This document shows, in pieces, positions 26,154 to 34,765 of a stretch of 64,000 nucleotides of DNA. The first letter of the stretch is position 1; every line of letters begins with the position of its first letter. Origin of the DNA: Bacillus sp. FJAT-28004. GTDB lineage: Bacteria; Bacillota; Bacilli; Paenibacillales; Paenibacillaceae. The notes below the pieces were generated by a model. The model was given only the letters and a program-made list of their open reading frames with translations, searched no databases and was not told the origin of the DNA. The stretch spans positions 62,547 to 126,546 of the forward strand of contig NZ_LGHP01000003.1 in assembly GCF_001280845.1 (NCBI RefSeq), written 5' to 3'. The position numbers and the translations under genes are program-made.

Positions 26154-27920
26154 GTGGAAAAATCGAATATTTTCAAAAAAATATTGGCCATTATGGGACT
26201 GCTGCTCCTTTCATTCGTGGCGCTTTATACCTATTCCAATCAAGTCAGCGTTAAGGTCGTACAGGAAGAAATTCAGCAAAATAACCGCAACAAGCTCTCC
26301 TTCCTCGTCCAGCAGATCGATGATGAATTCGATAAGTTTATGAACTCGGTCAACAACCTAGGTATCGAGCCGAGAGTAAAATCTTTTATCGCGCTTGATC
26401 CGAAGTCTAGTGAATATGCCTCCTTCCAGTTAAAGCTGGAGCTGCAGGAGGAATTGGAGCGGCGAGGCAAGACAGGCGGATGGTCGCATGCGTACACGCT
26501 CTATGCTCCTTTATCGGATCAGGTCGTCAGCACTCATGGATCGATTACGTTTAAAAAGCTTTTTCGTGATGAGATCGCTAATAAGCCTGTCGATCCTTTT
26601 ATATGGAAATTTGAGCCTATGACGAACTCGCGTGTTCCCGATTCGTTCGTATTTCGGACGGTCGAACCGTTATCGGCTTATGATCATCCGAAGGATGCTG
26701 GTCTAATTGGCGAAATTCGCGTAGACGTAAAGGATATCGGAGATATGCTGACCTCTTTTAAGTCAGACAGCTCGGGCGATCCGTTTCTGTTTCATCCGGA
26801 TTTTGCTCCAATCGTGACGCGTACAGCGAATATGGACCGGATCAAGGAACTTATTCCTTTATTTGCGAAGAACAGCGGCCTGACACAGGAGCAAGGAACG
26901 TTTATTACATCGCTTCAGGATGAAAGTTATATGGTCACTTTTATCAAATCGGATACGATCGGTTGGTACTTGGTGGAATATGTGCCGCTGGAAAGTATTT
27001 TGTATCCGATCACGTCCAGCCGCAATTGGTTTTGGCTATCGATGAGCGTAATTGCCATCATTAGCGTATTGGCTGCATTCCTGCTCTACAAAAATGTCCA
27101 GGTACCTATTCGCGAGCTGTTCTTAGCTGCCAGAAAGTTGCGAATGGGCGACTATACCGTTCGTGTCGACAGCGGCAAGCGGGACGAATTCGGTTATTTA
27201 TTTGACCAATTTAATTTGATGAGTGAGCAGATTCAAGATCTTATCGATCGTGTATTCGAGGAAAAGCTGCGGTCCAGAGAAGCAACGCTAAAGCAGCTTC
27301 AATCGCAAATTAATCCTCATTTCTTGTACAACTGCTTATTTTTTATGAAAAATATGACGAGGCTCGGCGAGCATGAGGCCGTCATGGCGATGGCGGTTAA
27401 ACTGGGCGAGTATTACCGTTATACGACGCATGTGGATCAGCAGGATACGACCGTCAAGGATGAAATGAAGCTAATCTACAATTACTTATCGATTCAAAAC
27501 ATGCGTATGAACCGAATTCAGTTCGATATCAACATTCCGCAGTCTATGGATGAGCTTGCGCTGCCGCGATTGCTACTTCAGCCAATCGTCGAAAATGCGA
27601 TCATTCATGGCATTGAGCAGAAGGAGGATGCCGGGGTAATTACCATTAAAGGCATGTCATCAACAGACGGTTATGCCATTATGGTTGACGATGACGGGAT
27701 TGGCATGAGCGAGCAGGAGCTCGTCAATCTGAGAGAAACGATACGGATAGCAGGCGAGGTGAACGGAAGCTGCGGCATGCGCAACATCCATCAACGGCTT
27801 GTCCATAAATACGGAGGAAGCTCGGGACTTGCGCTTGAGCATTCTCCAGCAGGCGGCTTGAGAGTAATTGTGCGGTGGAAGGAGGAGGATGAGCATGTAC
27901 GAAATATTGATCGTGGATGA
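26154..27920 (+). CDS. Sensor histidine kinase, YesM family
   Basis: 588 residues from GTG 26154. An N-terminal membrane helix, an extracellular sensor domain of about 250 residues, a second helix near residues 282-302, a HAMP segment and a His_kinase domain with phosphoacceptor His389 in INPHFLYN, then an HATPase_c domain with VENAIIHG and DDGIGM. A TTG at 26130 is also in frame, but GAGAGGG suits the GTG. It overlaps the response regulator by 26 bases. Likely senses extracellular sugar or the binding protein and switches the adjacent uptake genes. Confidence 0.9.
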   Translation: MEKSNIFKKILAIMGLLLLSFVALYTYSNQVSVKVVQEEIQQNNRNKLSFLVQQIDDEFDKFMNSVNNLGIEPRVKSFIALDPKSSEYASFQLKLELQEELERRGKTGGWSHAYTLYAPLSDQVVSTHGSITFKKLFRDEIANKPVDPFIWKFEPMTNSRVPDSFVFRTVEPLSAYDHPKDAGLIGEIRVDVKDIGDMLTSFKSDSSGDPFLFHPDFAPIVTRTANMDRIKELIPLFAKNSGLTQEQGTFITSLQDESYMVTFIKSDTIGWYLVEYVPLESILYPITSSRNWFWLSMSVIAIISVLAAFLLYKNVQVPIRELFLAARKLRMGDYTVRVDSGKRDEFGYLFDQFNLMSEQIQDLIDRVFEEKLRSREATLKQLQSQINPHFLYNCLFFMKNMTRLGEHEAVMAMAVKLGEYYRYTTHVDQQDTTVKDEMKLIYNYLSIQNMRMNRIQFDINIPQSMDELALPRLLLQPIVENAIIHGIEQKEDAGVITIKGMSSTDGYAIMVDDDGIGMSEQELVNLRETIRIAGEVNGSCGMRNIHQRLVHKYGGSSGLALEHSPAGGLRVIVRWKEEDEHVRNIDRG

Positions 27921-29526
27921 TGAAAGATCGGTCGTTGAAGGAGTTGCTGCTACGCTGCCATGCGATGATCTGAAAATAGGCATGGTGCACAAGGCGTTTT
28001 CCGTAACGGATGCGCTTGCCATTATGAGAAAGCATCCAGTCGATCTTGTAATAACGGATATCCGCATGCCGGGTATTTCCGGACTAGAGCTGATGGACAA
28101 GGTTCATGAAGCGTCACCTTCTACGCAGTGCATCTTATTGACAGGCCATGCTGAGTTTGAGTATGCCAAGCGCGCAATTACTGGCGGCGCATCCGACTAC
28201 CTGCTTAAACCGGTAAATGACGAAGATTTGATTCAAGCGGTTCATAAGGCGCTGGATACCGTTCGAAAAGAGTGGGAGGAGCTCGTCTCCCGCGACAATA
28301 CGCTAAAGACCATGCGGGAAAACCTTCCTCTGCTGCGAAGAGATTTGCTGCTAGAGCTGCTGCAAGGGCATACGGTTCAGCCGGATGTATTAAAAGACAA
28401 GCTCTCTCAGTTCATGCTTCCTTTCTCCAAAAACGATGCAGTCGCTTTATTTCTCATAAGGCTGGAGGAACCGTTCGTTCATTATGATTACAAGGATCGG
28501 ACGCTCCTTGAATATGCTGTCAGCAACGTTGCCGAGGAAGTGCTGCGCGAGAGCTGCCAAGTGTGGATGTGCAAGGAAGCACACGGCTATTTAGCTTTTG
28601 CCGTAAAAAGAGAGCAAACAAAGCTGCAACGCATGAATCGAACCGATGCGAGAGAACAGCTTGAGCGTCTTGGCGAGCTGATTCAGCGGCAGGTCGAAAA
28701 CTATTTGAAGGGTGCGGTCTCGATCGTAATCGGCGAGGAAGGCGCATTTCCCGAACATTTGGCTGTTTCCTATAGCAGGGCGCTCGCGGCGTTCCGCAAG
28801 CATATCGGGAGGGGCAAGGGTTATCTGCTATCGCTCGGAGAACATCAAGAGAAATCGGCCGTGCAAACGCTCAGACAACTCTATGAGCCGCCAACGCTTC
28901 AAGATATGCTGGAGGGAGGGCGCTGGGATGCGTTCGAAGAAAAGCTCGCTCTTATTTTTAAGGAGCTTGAGACGGAGTTTGGCGATTCAGCCGAGCATGC
29001 CTTCGAGACGTTTTGCGCTGTGACGGGGGCGTTAACCTTTATTGCACATAAAAGCGGATTTGGGTTATTTGATTTTTTAGAGCCCAGCGAGCGGGCGACG
29101 TTAACCTTCGAATCGTTCGAGACGTACGGGCAGCTTCGGGACGGTCTGGTTCGCTTGGCGGCACGCATGCGCTCGTCTCTTGAACGTGAGGCTGCCGATG
29201 GCCATTCCAAGCTGATTAACAAGGTGCAGCGATTTATCGAGGAGCATTTGGACAAACCGATTTCGCTGCAAATGATAGCGGATCGCGTCCATCTGCACCC
29301 CGTTTACGTATCGCAAATGTACAAAGCGGTAACGGGCGAAGGCTTGACCGACTACATGCTTCGCATTCGAATGGAGAAATCGGCTTATTTGCTGAAATCC
29401 TCAAATCTTAAAATATACGAAATCGGCAATAAATTCAGTTATCAGAACGCACCGTATTTCATTAAGCTGTTCAAGAAGGTATACGGGATGACCCCCCAAG
29501 AATATAGAGATAAGCATTCCATTTAA
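27895..29526 (+). CDS. AraC-type response regulator, YesN family
   Basis: 543 residues from ATG 27895, six bases after a long GGAGGAGG. The receiver domain has the acidic pair VDDE near residue 8 and the phosphoacceptor Asp55 in TDIRMPG; a long middle region follows and the C-terminal ~100 residues form two AraC helix-turn-helices (ISLQMIADRVHLHPVYVSQMYK and a second ending in GMTPQEYR). Partner of the overlapping YesM-type kinase and probable activator of the transporter and GH43 genes. Confidence 0.92.
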   Translation: MYEILIVDDERSVVEGVAATLPCDDLKIGMVHKAFSVTDALAIMRKHPVDLVITDIRMPGISGLELMDKVHEASPSTQCILLTGHAEFEYAKRAITGGASDYLLKPVNDEDLIQAVHKALDTVRKEWEELVSRDNTLKTMRENLPLLRRDLLLELLQGHTVQPDVLKDKLSQFMLPFSKNDAVALFLIRLEEPFVHYDYKDRTLLEYAVSNVAEEVLRESCQVWMCKEAHGYLAFAVKREQTKLQRMNRTDAREQLERLGELIQRQVENYLKGAVSIVIGEEGAFPEHLAVSYSRALAAFRKHIGRGKGYLLSLGEHQEKSAVQTLRQLYEPPTLQDMLEGGRWDAFEEKLALIFKELETEFGDSAEHAFETFCAVTGALTFIAHKSGFGLFDFLEPSERATLTFESFETYGQLRDGLVRLAARMRSSLEREAADGHSKLINKVQRFIEEHLDKPISLQMIADRVHLHPVYVSQMYKAVTGEGLTDYMLRIRMEKSAYLLKSSNLKIYEIGNKFSYQNAPYFIKLFKKVYGMTPQEYRDKHSI

Positions 29527-29545
29527 CCGGGAGAGGATGAATGAG

Positions 29546-30991
29546 ATGGAAAATGAGGCAACGATTTATAACGGAGCTGCGTGGAAGGATACAAATGGAG
29601 AGCCGATAAGGGCACATGGCGGTTGGATACTTCAGCAGGACGGTTATTTTTACTGGTTTGGTGAAGATCGGACAGAGGGCAGAAAGGTATCCTGTTATCG
29701 CTCAAGCGATTTATGTACATGGGAGAACAGGGGCGCGGTGCTGACGCTGGATTCGAAGGTACAGCCAGTATATTACCGGACTTCGCTTGTGCTATGTCCG
29801 CCTGAGATGGCTGACATAGGTTATGGACAAGGAGCCGTTATTGAGCGTCCGAAGGTGCTGTACAATGAGCGAACAAGCAAATATGTCATGTGGATGCACT
29901 GGGAAAATGGCCGCAACTATTGCGATGCCCGCTGCGCGGTTGCTACGTCCGATACGATAGACGGCGAGTACGTTTATCATGGCAGCTTTAATCCAATCGG
30001 ACATATGTCGAGGGATTGCACCGTTTTCCAGGATGATGACGGTACCGCTTATTTTATTTCAGCTGCCAGGGATAATGCCGACCTGCTCGTCTATCGTCTG
30101 TCGAATGATTATTTAAGCATCGACGAGCTCGTGAAGACGATGTGGCCTGGGCAATACCGGGAAGCACCCGCAGTTATGAAACGCAGCGGCGTATATTTCC
30201 TTGTTACATCTGCTTGTACGGGCTGGCTCCCGAATCAGGGAGCCTACGCGTACTCCGATAGTCTGACGGGAAGATGGTCGCAGTTATTGCCATTCGGAAA
30301 TTCTACAACATACGATTCGCAGCCGGCATTCATCATGCCATTGCAAACAAAAAGAGGGACGGACTATTTATATGTAGGGGATCGCTGGGATCCATCAAGC
30401 TACCATCAATCGTCTTACGTGTTTTTGCCGCTTAGCTTTCCTTCTGACAAGGAGTTGAAGCTGGAATGGGCTGACCGCTTAACATTAGATCTCCGTAATG
30501 GTTTGTTCGATACAAAGGTGCAGGAGAGCGGCTTGTTTCGCATCAAAAGCTGTGGAAGCGAGCGGTATTTGACAGTCGATCAAGCAGCTGGCGAGGATGC
30601 AGCAGTGAACGCTAGCGTACTCGCTTACTTGGCCGAGGAGCAGAAATGGACCTTGGAGCAAAGCGTGGAAGCAAACTATGTTCGGCTAAGAAGCAAAGCG
30701 GATGGTCGGTGCCTAGCTGTACCAAAACATCCAAATGGGGAGCTTCTAGGTGATGGGCAAGTACGGCTGGAGCAGCAAGGAACGCCGAGCTGCATAGAGT
30801 GGTCGCTCGAAAATGCGGATGCCGAAGGCAAGTTGATTATTCGTAATCGTACTAACGGGAAAGTGCTGAGCGCAGGCTTTGGCACGGGTGGAAATCGAGA
30901 AGCTGCGTCCGTTCATATTACGGATGAGGCGGAGCATGACCCGCGCAAGGGAAGCGACCCGCAGCGGTTCGAGATAATTAAAGTATTTTAG
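29546..30991 (+). CDS. Glycoside hydrolase family 43 with C-terminal ricin-type domain (exo-beta-1,3-galactanase-like)
   Basis: 481 residues. The five-bladed propeller begins with the AHGG and GYFYWFGED motifs seen in GH43 subfamily 24/34 galactanases. By eye the acid Glu206 (REAPAV), pKa modulator Asp157 (RDCTVF) and Gln259 (DSQPAF) line up with Glu, Asp and Gln of fungal exo-beta-1,3-galactanase, which lacks the usual Asp base. Residues about 330-480 form a ricin B/CBM13-like trefoil. No signal peptide, so it should act on imported oligosaccharides. ATG 29537 is an alternative start, but its ribosome site is too close. Confidence 0.82.
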   Translation: MENEATIYNGAAWKDTNGEPIRAHGGWILQQDGYFYWFGEDRTEGRKVSCYRSSDLCTWENRGAVLTLDSKVQPVYYRTSLVLCPPEMADIGYGQGAVIERPKVLYNERTSKYVMWMHWENGRNYCDARCAVATSDTIDGEYVYHGSFNPIGHMSRDCTVFQDDDGTAYFISAARDNADLLVYRLSNDYLSIDELVKTMWPGQYREAPAVMKRSGVYFLVTSACTGWLPNQGAYAYSDSLTGRWSQLLPFGNSTTYDSQPAFIMPLQTKRGTDYLYVGDRWDPSSYHQSSYVFLPLSFPSDKELKLEWADRLTLDLRNGLFDTKVQESGLFRIKSCGSERYLTVDQAAGEDAAVNASVLAYLAEEQKWTLEQSVEANYVRLRSKADGRCLAVPKHPNGELLGDGQVRLEQQGTPSCIEWSLENADAEGKLIIRNRTNGKVLSAGFGTGGNREAASVHITDEAEHDPRKGSDPQRFEIIKVF

Positions 30992-31012
30992 GAAGCAGCT
31001 TTTTTAAAAATA

Positions 31013-31055
31013 CCGCCGCAGGAAAAACTACATGTTTTTCCTGCGGTGGTTTTTT
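31013..31055 (+). terminator. Intrinsic terminator of the sugar/GH43 operon
   Basis: A perfect 16-bp stem (31013-31028 with 31034-31049) with one mid-stem wobble, loop of five, then six T. Confidence 0.88.
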
Positions 31056-31103
31056 GCATGCAATGGATTGGCAAAATTCGATTTTTCGTGACATCTGAAC
31101 GTT

Positions 31104-31118
31104 AAATCAAATTGATTT
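31104..31118. promoter_or_regulatory. 15-bp palindrome upstream of the DUF420 gene
   Basis: AAATCAA-A-TTGATTT, a perfect 7-1-7 dyad about 80 bases before the DUF420 start. It resembles an operator, but I cannot assign the regulator. Confidence 0.35.
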
Positions 31119-31200
31119 GGAGTATGCAAATCGGATAAGGTTAATAGAGAAAGAAGCGCATATCACTTAAGTTTTGGCGCTTACTTAGGAGGTTATGTTT

Positions 31201-31722
31201 TTGAAGGAAAAAAACGTTGGGCCACTGATAGCGATTTTGTCATTGATCTTGGTAGCGATCATAACGGTTCTGTTCTTTTTGCCGGCGTATGACGGGGAAA
31301 TAGGATTCGATGTTACGATATTGCCACTGCTTAATGCGGTATTTAATTGCTTTACCTTTATTGCGCTGTTTGTTGCATTAGTTGCGATTATGAAGAAGAA
31401 TGTTCGTCTTCACCGCACATTCATCGCGGCTGCTTTTACATCAACGACGTTGTTTCTTGTTTCCTACGTCACCTATCATTACTTGACGGAATCAACGAAG
31501 TACGGCGGTGAGGGCGCGCTGCGCTCGATCTATTTCTTCATCCTGCTCACACATATTCTGCTCGCTATCGTAGTCGTGCCGCTTGCCTTGCTGTCTGCTG
31601 TTCGCGGCCTACAAATGAAGGTGGACAAGCACCGTAAAATCGCGAGATGGACGATGCCAATCTGGTTATATGTCAGCTTTACGGGTGTAGTCGTTTATCT
31701 AATGATTTCACCGTATTATTGA
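31201..31722 (+). CDS. ctaM: DUF420 membrane protein (CtaM/YozB-like)
   Basis: 173 residues, five membrane helices, matching DUF420. In S. aureus and B. subtilis CtaM is needed to mature the aa3-type menaquinol or cytochrome oxidase. Conserved His residues lie in RLHRTFIAAAF and YVTYHYLT. An AGGAGG lies two bases before ATG 31195 but eight before TTG 31201, so TTG is the better start. It stands alone, away from oxidase genes. Confidence 0.82.
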   Translation: MKEKNVGPLIAILSLILVAIITVLFFLPAYDGEIGFDVTILPLLNAVFNCFTFIALFVALVAIMKKNVRLHRTFIAAAFTSTTLFLVSYVTYHYLTESTKYGGEGALRSIYFFILLTHILLAIVVVPLALLSAVRGLQMKVDKHRKIARWTMPIWLYVSFTGVVVYLMISPYY

Positions 31723-31729
31723 GAAAACA

Positions 31730-31764
31730 GACAAGGCCGCCGAGAACATCTCGGCGGCCTTGTC
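31730..31764. terminator. Bidirectional terminator between ctaM-like gene and tatC
   Basis: A perfect 16-bp GC-rich stem (31730-31745 with 31749-31764) with a three-base loop between two converging genes. The T-rich flank is weak on both sides, but the stem is very stable. Confidence 0.75.
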
Positions 31765-31776
31765 TATCTATTACCG

Positions 31777-32520
31777 TTAAGCGGTCGTGCCCGCGATAAG
31801 TTCAAGCCTCTTGCGGTGCACAGACCGTGATAGAAATACGCTGATCTCATAGAGCGCTACAAGCGGGATCAAGATGATAAAGGCGGATACAAAATCCGGC
31901 GGCGAGATGACGTTGGCTACGATGACTAGGACGAGATAAGCATATCGTCGCGATTTTTTAAGCCGATCAGGCGTTAATAAGCCAATTTTGGTCAGGAACA
32001 TGACGATAATCGGAAGCTCGAAAGCGACGGCGATTGGCAGGACGATATTAATCATGAAGCTGAAGTACTGGGTAACACCGTAGGTTTCGACAAGATTCAG
32101 CTTTTCGGATATGTCAGTGATGAAAGAGAAGCTCATTGGCAGCACGACATAATACCCAAAGCTGAGTCCAAGAAGCAGACAGATTACGCTGTAAGGGATG
32201 TAACGGAGTGCGGCGCTGCGCTCATGGGGATGCAGTCCCTTCTTGACGAAGCCCCAGATCAAATATAGCGTAATGGGCAAAGAGACGGTAATTGCAAATG
32301 CTAGCGCTATACTCATATACATTTGAATTCCGTCGAAGGGGGAAAAAACATTCCATTCGAGCGCCGAGGCCGGCGGGGTGCTTTTGATATAATCGAGTAT
32401 AATGGGCGATACCGCAAGGCCAACTGCTGTGAATGCGGCAAATACAGCCATAATCCAAATCAGCAGCCTGCGAAGCTCGACGATATGCTCCAATAACGAC
32501 ATGATATTTCGTTGGCTCAT
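31777..32520 (-). CDS. tatC: Twin-arginine translocase subunit TatC
   Basis: Core receptor of the Tat pathway, recognising RR signal peptides on folded proteins. 247 residues with six membrane helices, an N-terminal HIVELRRLLIW (the conserved HLxELRxRL region), PFDGIQMYM in the first periplasmic loop (the FxxP-type region) and NVISPPDFVSAFI near the end. It lies 24 bases after the MerR gene on the same strand, probably in one transcript. The matching tatA is 2.9 kb away on the other arm of the module. Confidence 0.92.
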   Translation of the reverse strand: MSQRNIMSLLEHIVELRRLLIWIMAVFAAFTAVGLAVSPIILDYIKSTPPASALEWNVFSPFDGIQMYMSIALAFAITVSLPITLYLIWGFVKKGLHPHERSAALRYIPYSVICLLLGLSFGYYVVLPMSFSFITDISEKLNLVETYGVTQYFSFMINIVLPIAVAFELPIIVMFLTKIGLLTPDRLKKSRRYAYLVLVIVANVISPPDFVSAFIILIPLVALYEISVFLSRSVHRKRLELIAGTTA

Positions 32521-32544
32521 TAAGAAACACGTCCTTTCCGAGTA

Positions 32545-32781
32545 TTAAGAACGCACTTGATGACGAGAGAACGTCTTGCGGAGCTCGAATGTATGAAAGC
32601 CATCTTGCATCTTCAAATGAATTTCCTTAAGAATGTCCACATCCTCGAAAGAGAACGTCCTAGCTCCGCCCCGCGTCCTGTGGGGGAAGATAAGCTGCTT
32701 CTCCTCGTAATAACGAATTTGTCTCTCCGTTAATCCAGTTAGTTCACAAACGGTTCCAATTCTAATCACTTTACTGCTCAT
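32545..32781 (-). CDS. Small MerR-family regulator resembling TnrA/GlnR
   Basis: 78 residues: a MerR winged helix with ELTGLTERQIRYYEEKQLI, closest by eye to TnrA and GlnR (SVRQIRYYEE in TnrA), then a short tail. It lacks most of the C-terminal part through which TnrA (about 110 residues) and GlnR contact glutamine synthetase. A clean AGGAGG precedes the ATG. Two GlnR/TnrA-type boxes flank it (32846-32862 and 33027-33043). It may control tatC and the divergent amine oxidase operon, either directly or in competition with a genomic GlnR/TnrA. The regulatory role is inference. Confidence 0.8.
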   Translation of the reverse strand: MSSKVIRIGTVCELTGLTERQIRYYEEKQLIFPHRTRGGARTFSFEDVDILKEIHLKMQDGFHTFELRKTFSRHQVRS

Positions 32782-32845
32782 TGCTTCGCCTCCTAGAACA
32801 AATGGGAATAGGTGAATGCTTTTTGTTGCGTTAATGATAGGTTTA

Positions 32846-32862
32846 AGTTAGATTTTCTGACG
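32846..32862. promoter_or_regulatory. Imperfect GlnR/TnrA-type box upstream of the MerR-tatC genes
   Basis: AGTTA-N7-TGACG fits the core GTNA-N7-TNAC of the TGTNA-N7-TNACA consensus, with mismatches only at the two outer bases. It lies 65 bases before the MerR start codon. The stretch 32782-33121 holds no gene, only this and the next site. Confidence 0.45.
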
Positions 32863-33026
32863 TAATGTCGATCTTGATGGAGATTTTAGCAGGCTGCTTA
32901 TAAGATTACAATGGTCTTGATGGACTAAGAATTAGTAATGTGTAAATAATACCCTAATTTCATATAGGGAAATATAACTATAAATGATTTTTTTATTGAT
33001 AACTAGGAAGATATAAAGAATATTTA

Positions 33027-33043
33027 TGTTAGTTTTCCTAACA
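33027..33043. promoter_or_regulatory. Perfect GlnR/TnrA-type box upstream of the amine oxidase operon
   Basis: TGTTAGTTTTCCTAACA matches TGTNA-N7-TNACA exactly and is a 6-5-6 inverted repeat. A possible -10, TATCTT, is at 33074-33079 with no good -35, which would place the box centre near -51, the position from which TnrA activates in B. subtilis. Direct sequence match; the regulatory direction is inferred. Confidence 0.65.
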
Positions 33044-33121
33044 CAACAATAGAGTTTATTCTGCCGTCCATGATATCTTTTCGGTGTGATACATACAAAG
33101 CCGACGAATGGAGTGAGCGGA

Positions 33122-34726
33122 ATGGAGTCGACGAAAACGCCAAGCGAGATGTCCAGGCGGCAGTTTCTGAGTACAGTGGGGAAGCTGGGTGGGGGAGCAG
33201 CCGTGTTTAGCGTAATGGGTACACTTGGGCTGCTGTCACCGGAGACGTTGAAGGCAGCAGACTTCGAACCGCCGGATGGGAACGAGCTGTCGATGAGCAA
33301 AAAAGGCGGCAAGAAAATTATTATTTTAGGTGCCGGCATCGCGGGGATGACCGCCGCTTACGAGCTTGGGCAAGCTGGCTACGATTGTACGATTTTGGAG
33401 GCGCGTGCCCGCTCGGGAGGGCGGATCTGGTCGGTACGTCGCGGCACAACAGTCGCAGAGATCGGGGCTTCAAAGCAAGTCGCGCGCTTCGCGGACGGCT
33501 TATATTTGAACGGCGGCCCTATGCGTATTCCGCAGTTCCATGTCACGATGGAGTACATCCGGAAGTTCGGCATTCCCATTGAACCGTTCAACAATGTGAA
33601 TGATCACGCTTATTACTATAACGAGGAAGTCGGCGAGTTGTCTGGCAAGAAAATCAGAAAGCGCGAAGCGAAAGCGGATGTTCGCGGTTATGTTAGTGAA
33701 TTGATGGCTAAGGCGGTTAACCAGAACGCGTTGGATCTGCCGATCACTGCCGAGGAGAAGGAGAAGCTGGTTGCTTACCTTCGTTCGGAAGGCGGCTTGG
33801 ATGCCGATTTATTTTACAAGGCCTCCTCTCGCGGGGGTTATAAGGACGAGCCTGGTGCAAGGCTTGATGCAGGTGTCATTAGAGACCCGTTCAGCATGAA
33901 AGCAATTTTGAATTCAGGCTTCGGCAATTACTTCAGCAGCGAATACGGCTACGATCAGCAAATGATGATGTTCCATCCAATAGGCGGCATGGATGCGATC
34001 TCTAATGCGTTCGAGAAACGGCTGAAGGGCAAAATTAAATTCCATTCTGAGGTTATTGAGATCAAGCAGAGCGACAATGGCGTTACCGTCCTTTATAAGG
34101 ATCTTGCTTCGGGCGAGGAGCGCAAGATCGAAGGCGAGTATTGTATTTGCACGATTCCTTTATCCGTTCTGAAATCGGTCAAAGCTGATTTCTCTCCGGA
34201 GATGAAGAAAGCGATTGATAGTATAGGGTACGCGTCTGCAGGCAAGATCGGTTTGCAATTCAAGCGCCGATTCTGGGAAGAGGATGAGCAAATCTACGGC
34301 GGCAATACGCTGACCAACATGGATATATCATCAATTTATTATCCGCCGACAGGCTATATGCAAAAGAAAGGGCTGCTTCTTGGCTACTATGCTTTCGGCG
34401 GAAGCGCAGACAAGCTTGGCGAGATGTCTTATTTGCAGCGGGAGGCTCATGCGCTGCAGCAGGGCGCAAAAATTCATCCGCAATATCACAAAGAGTTCGA
34501 AACTTCATTCTCCGTTGACTGGAAGCGCATTAAGTATAATCTAGGCGGCTGGGTTTCTTACACTGGAGACCAGCGCAGCACGGTATATCCGACGTTATGC
34601 AAGCCGGACCGCAGAGTTTATCTTGCGGGCGAGCATATCAGCTATATTACGGCCTGGATGGCAGGCGGCATAGAGTCGGCCCGGGCAGTCGTAACCGATA
34701 TTCATCAGCGCGTCGTGAAGGAGTAG
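33122..34726 (+). CDS. Tat-exported flavin monoamine/L-amino-acid oxidase
   Basis: FAD enzyme of the amine oxidase superfamily, expected to oxidise an amine or amino acid to an imine plus H2O2. 534 residues from ATG 33122 (GGAG site upstream; the earlier GTG at 33086 lacks one). A twin-arginine signal SRRQFL (Arg12-Arg13) and hydrophobic stretch mark Tat export with bound cofactor. The FAD motif GAGIAGMTAAYELG and GGRIWSVRRG follow; the C-terminal FAD contact is in GWVSYTGDQ and LAGEHIS. It lies between tatC and tatA and before a secreted RidA. The substrate is not readable. Confidence 0.9.
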   Translation: MESTKTPSEMSRRQFLSTVGKLGGGAAVFSVMGTLGLLSPETLKAADFEPPDGNELSMSKKGGKKIIILGAGIAGMTAAYELGQAGYDCTILEARARSGGRIWSVRRGTTVAEIGASKQVARFADGLYLNGGPMRIPQFHVTMEYIRKFGIPIEPFNNVNDHAYYYNEEVGELSGKKIRKREAKADVRGYVSELMAKAVNQNALDLPITAEEKEKLVAYLRSEGGLDADLFYKASSRGGYKDEPGARLDAGVIRDPFSMKAILNSGFGNYFSSEYGYDQQMMMFHPIGGMDAISNAFEKRLKGKIKFHSEVIEIKQSDNGVTVLYKDLASGEERKIEGEYCICTIPLSVLKSVKADFSPEMKKAIDSIGYASAGKIGLQFKRRFWEEDEQIYGGNTLTNMDISSIYYPPTGYMQKKGLLLGYYAFGGSADKLGEMSYLQREAHALQQGAKIHPQYHKEFETSFSVDWKRIKYNLGGWVSYTGDQRSTVYPTLCKPDRRVYLAGEHISYITAWMAGGIESARAVVTDIHQRVVKE

Positions 34727-34765
34727 GCAGGTGGATATTATGAAACTTTAGGAGGATTGCTAATT

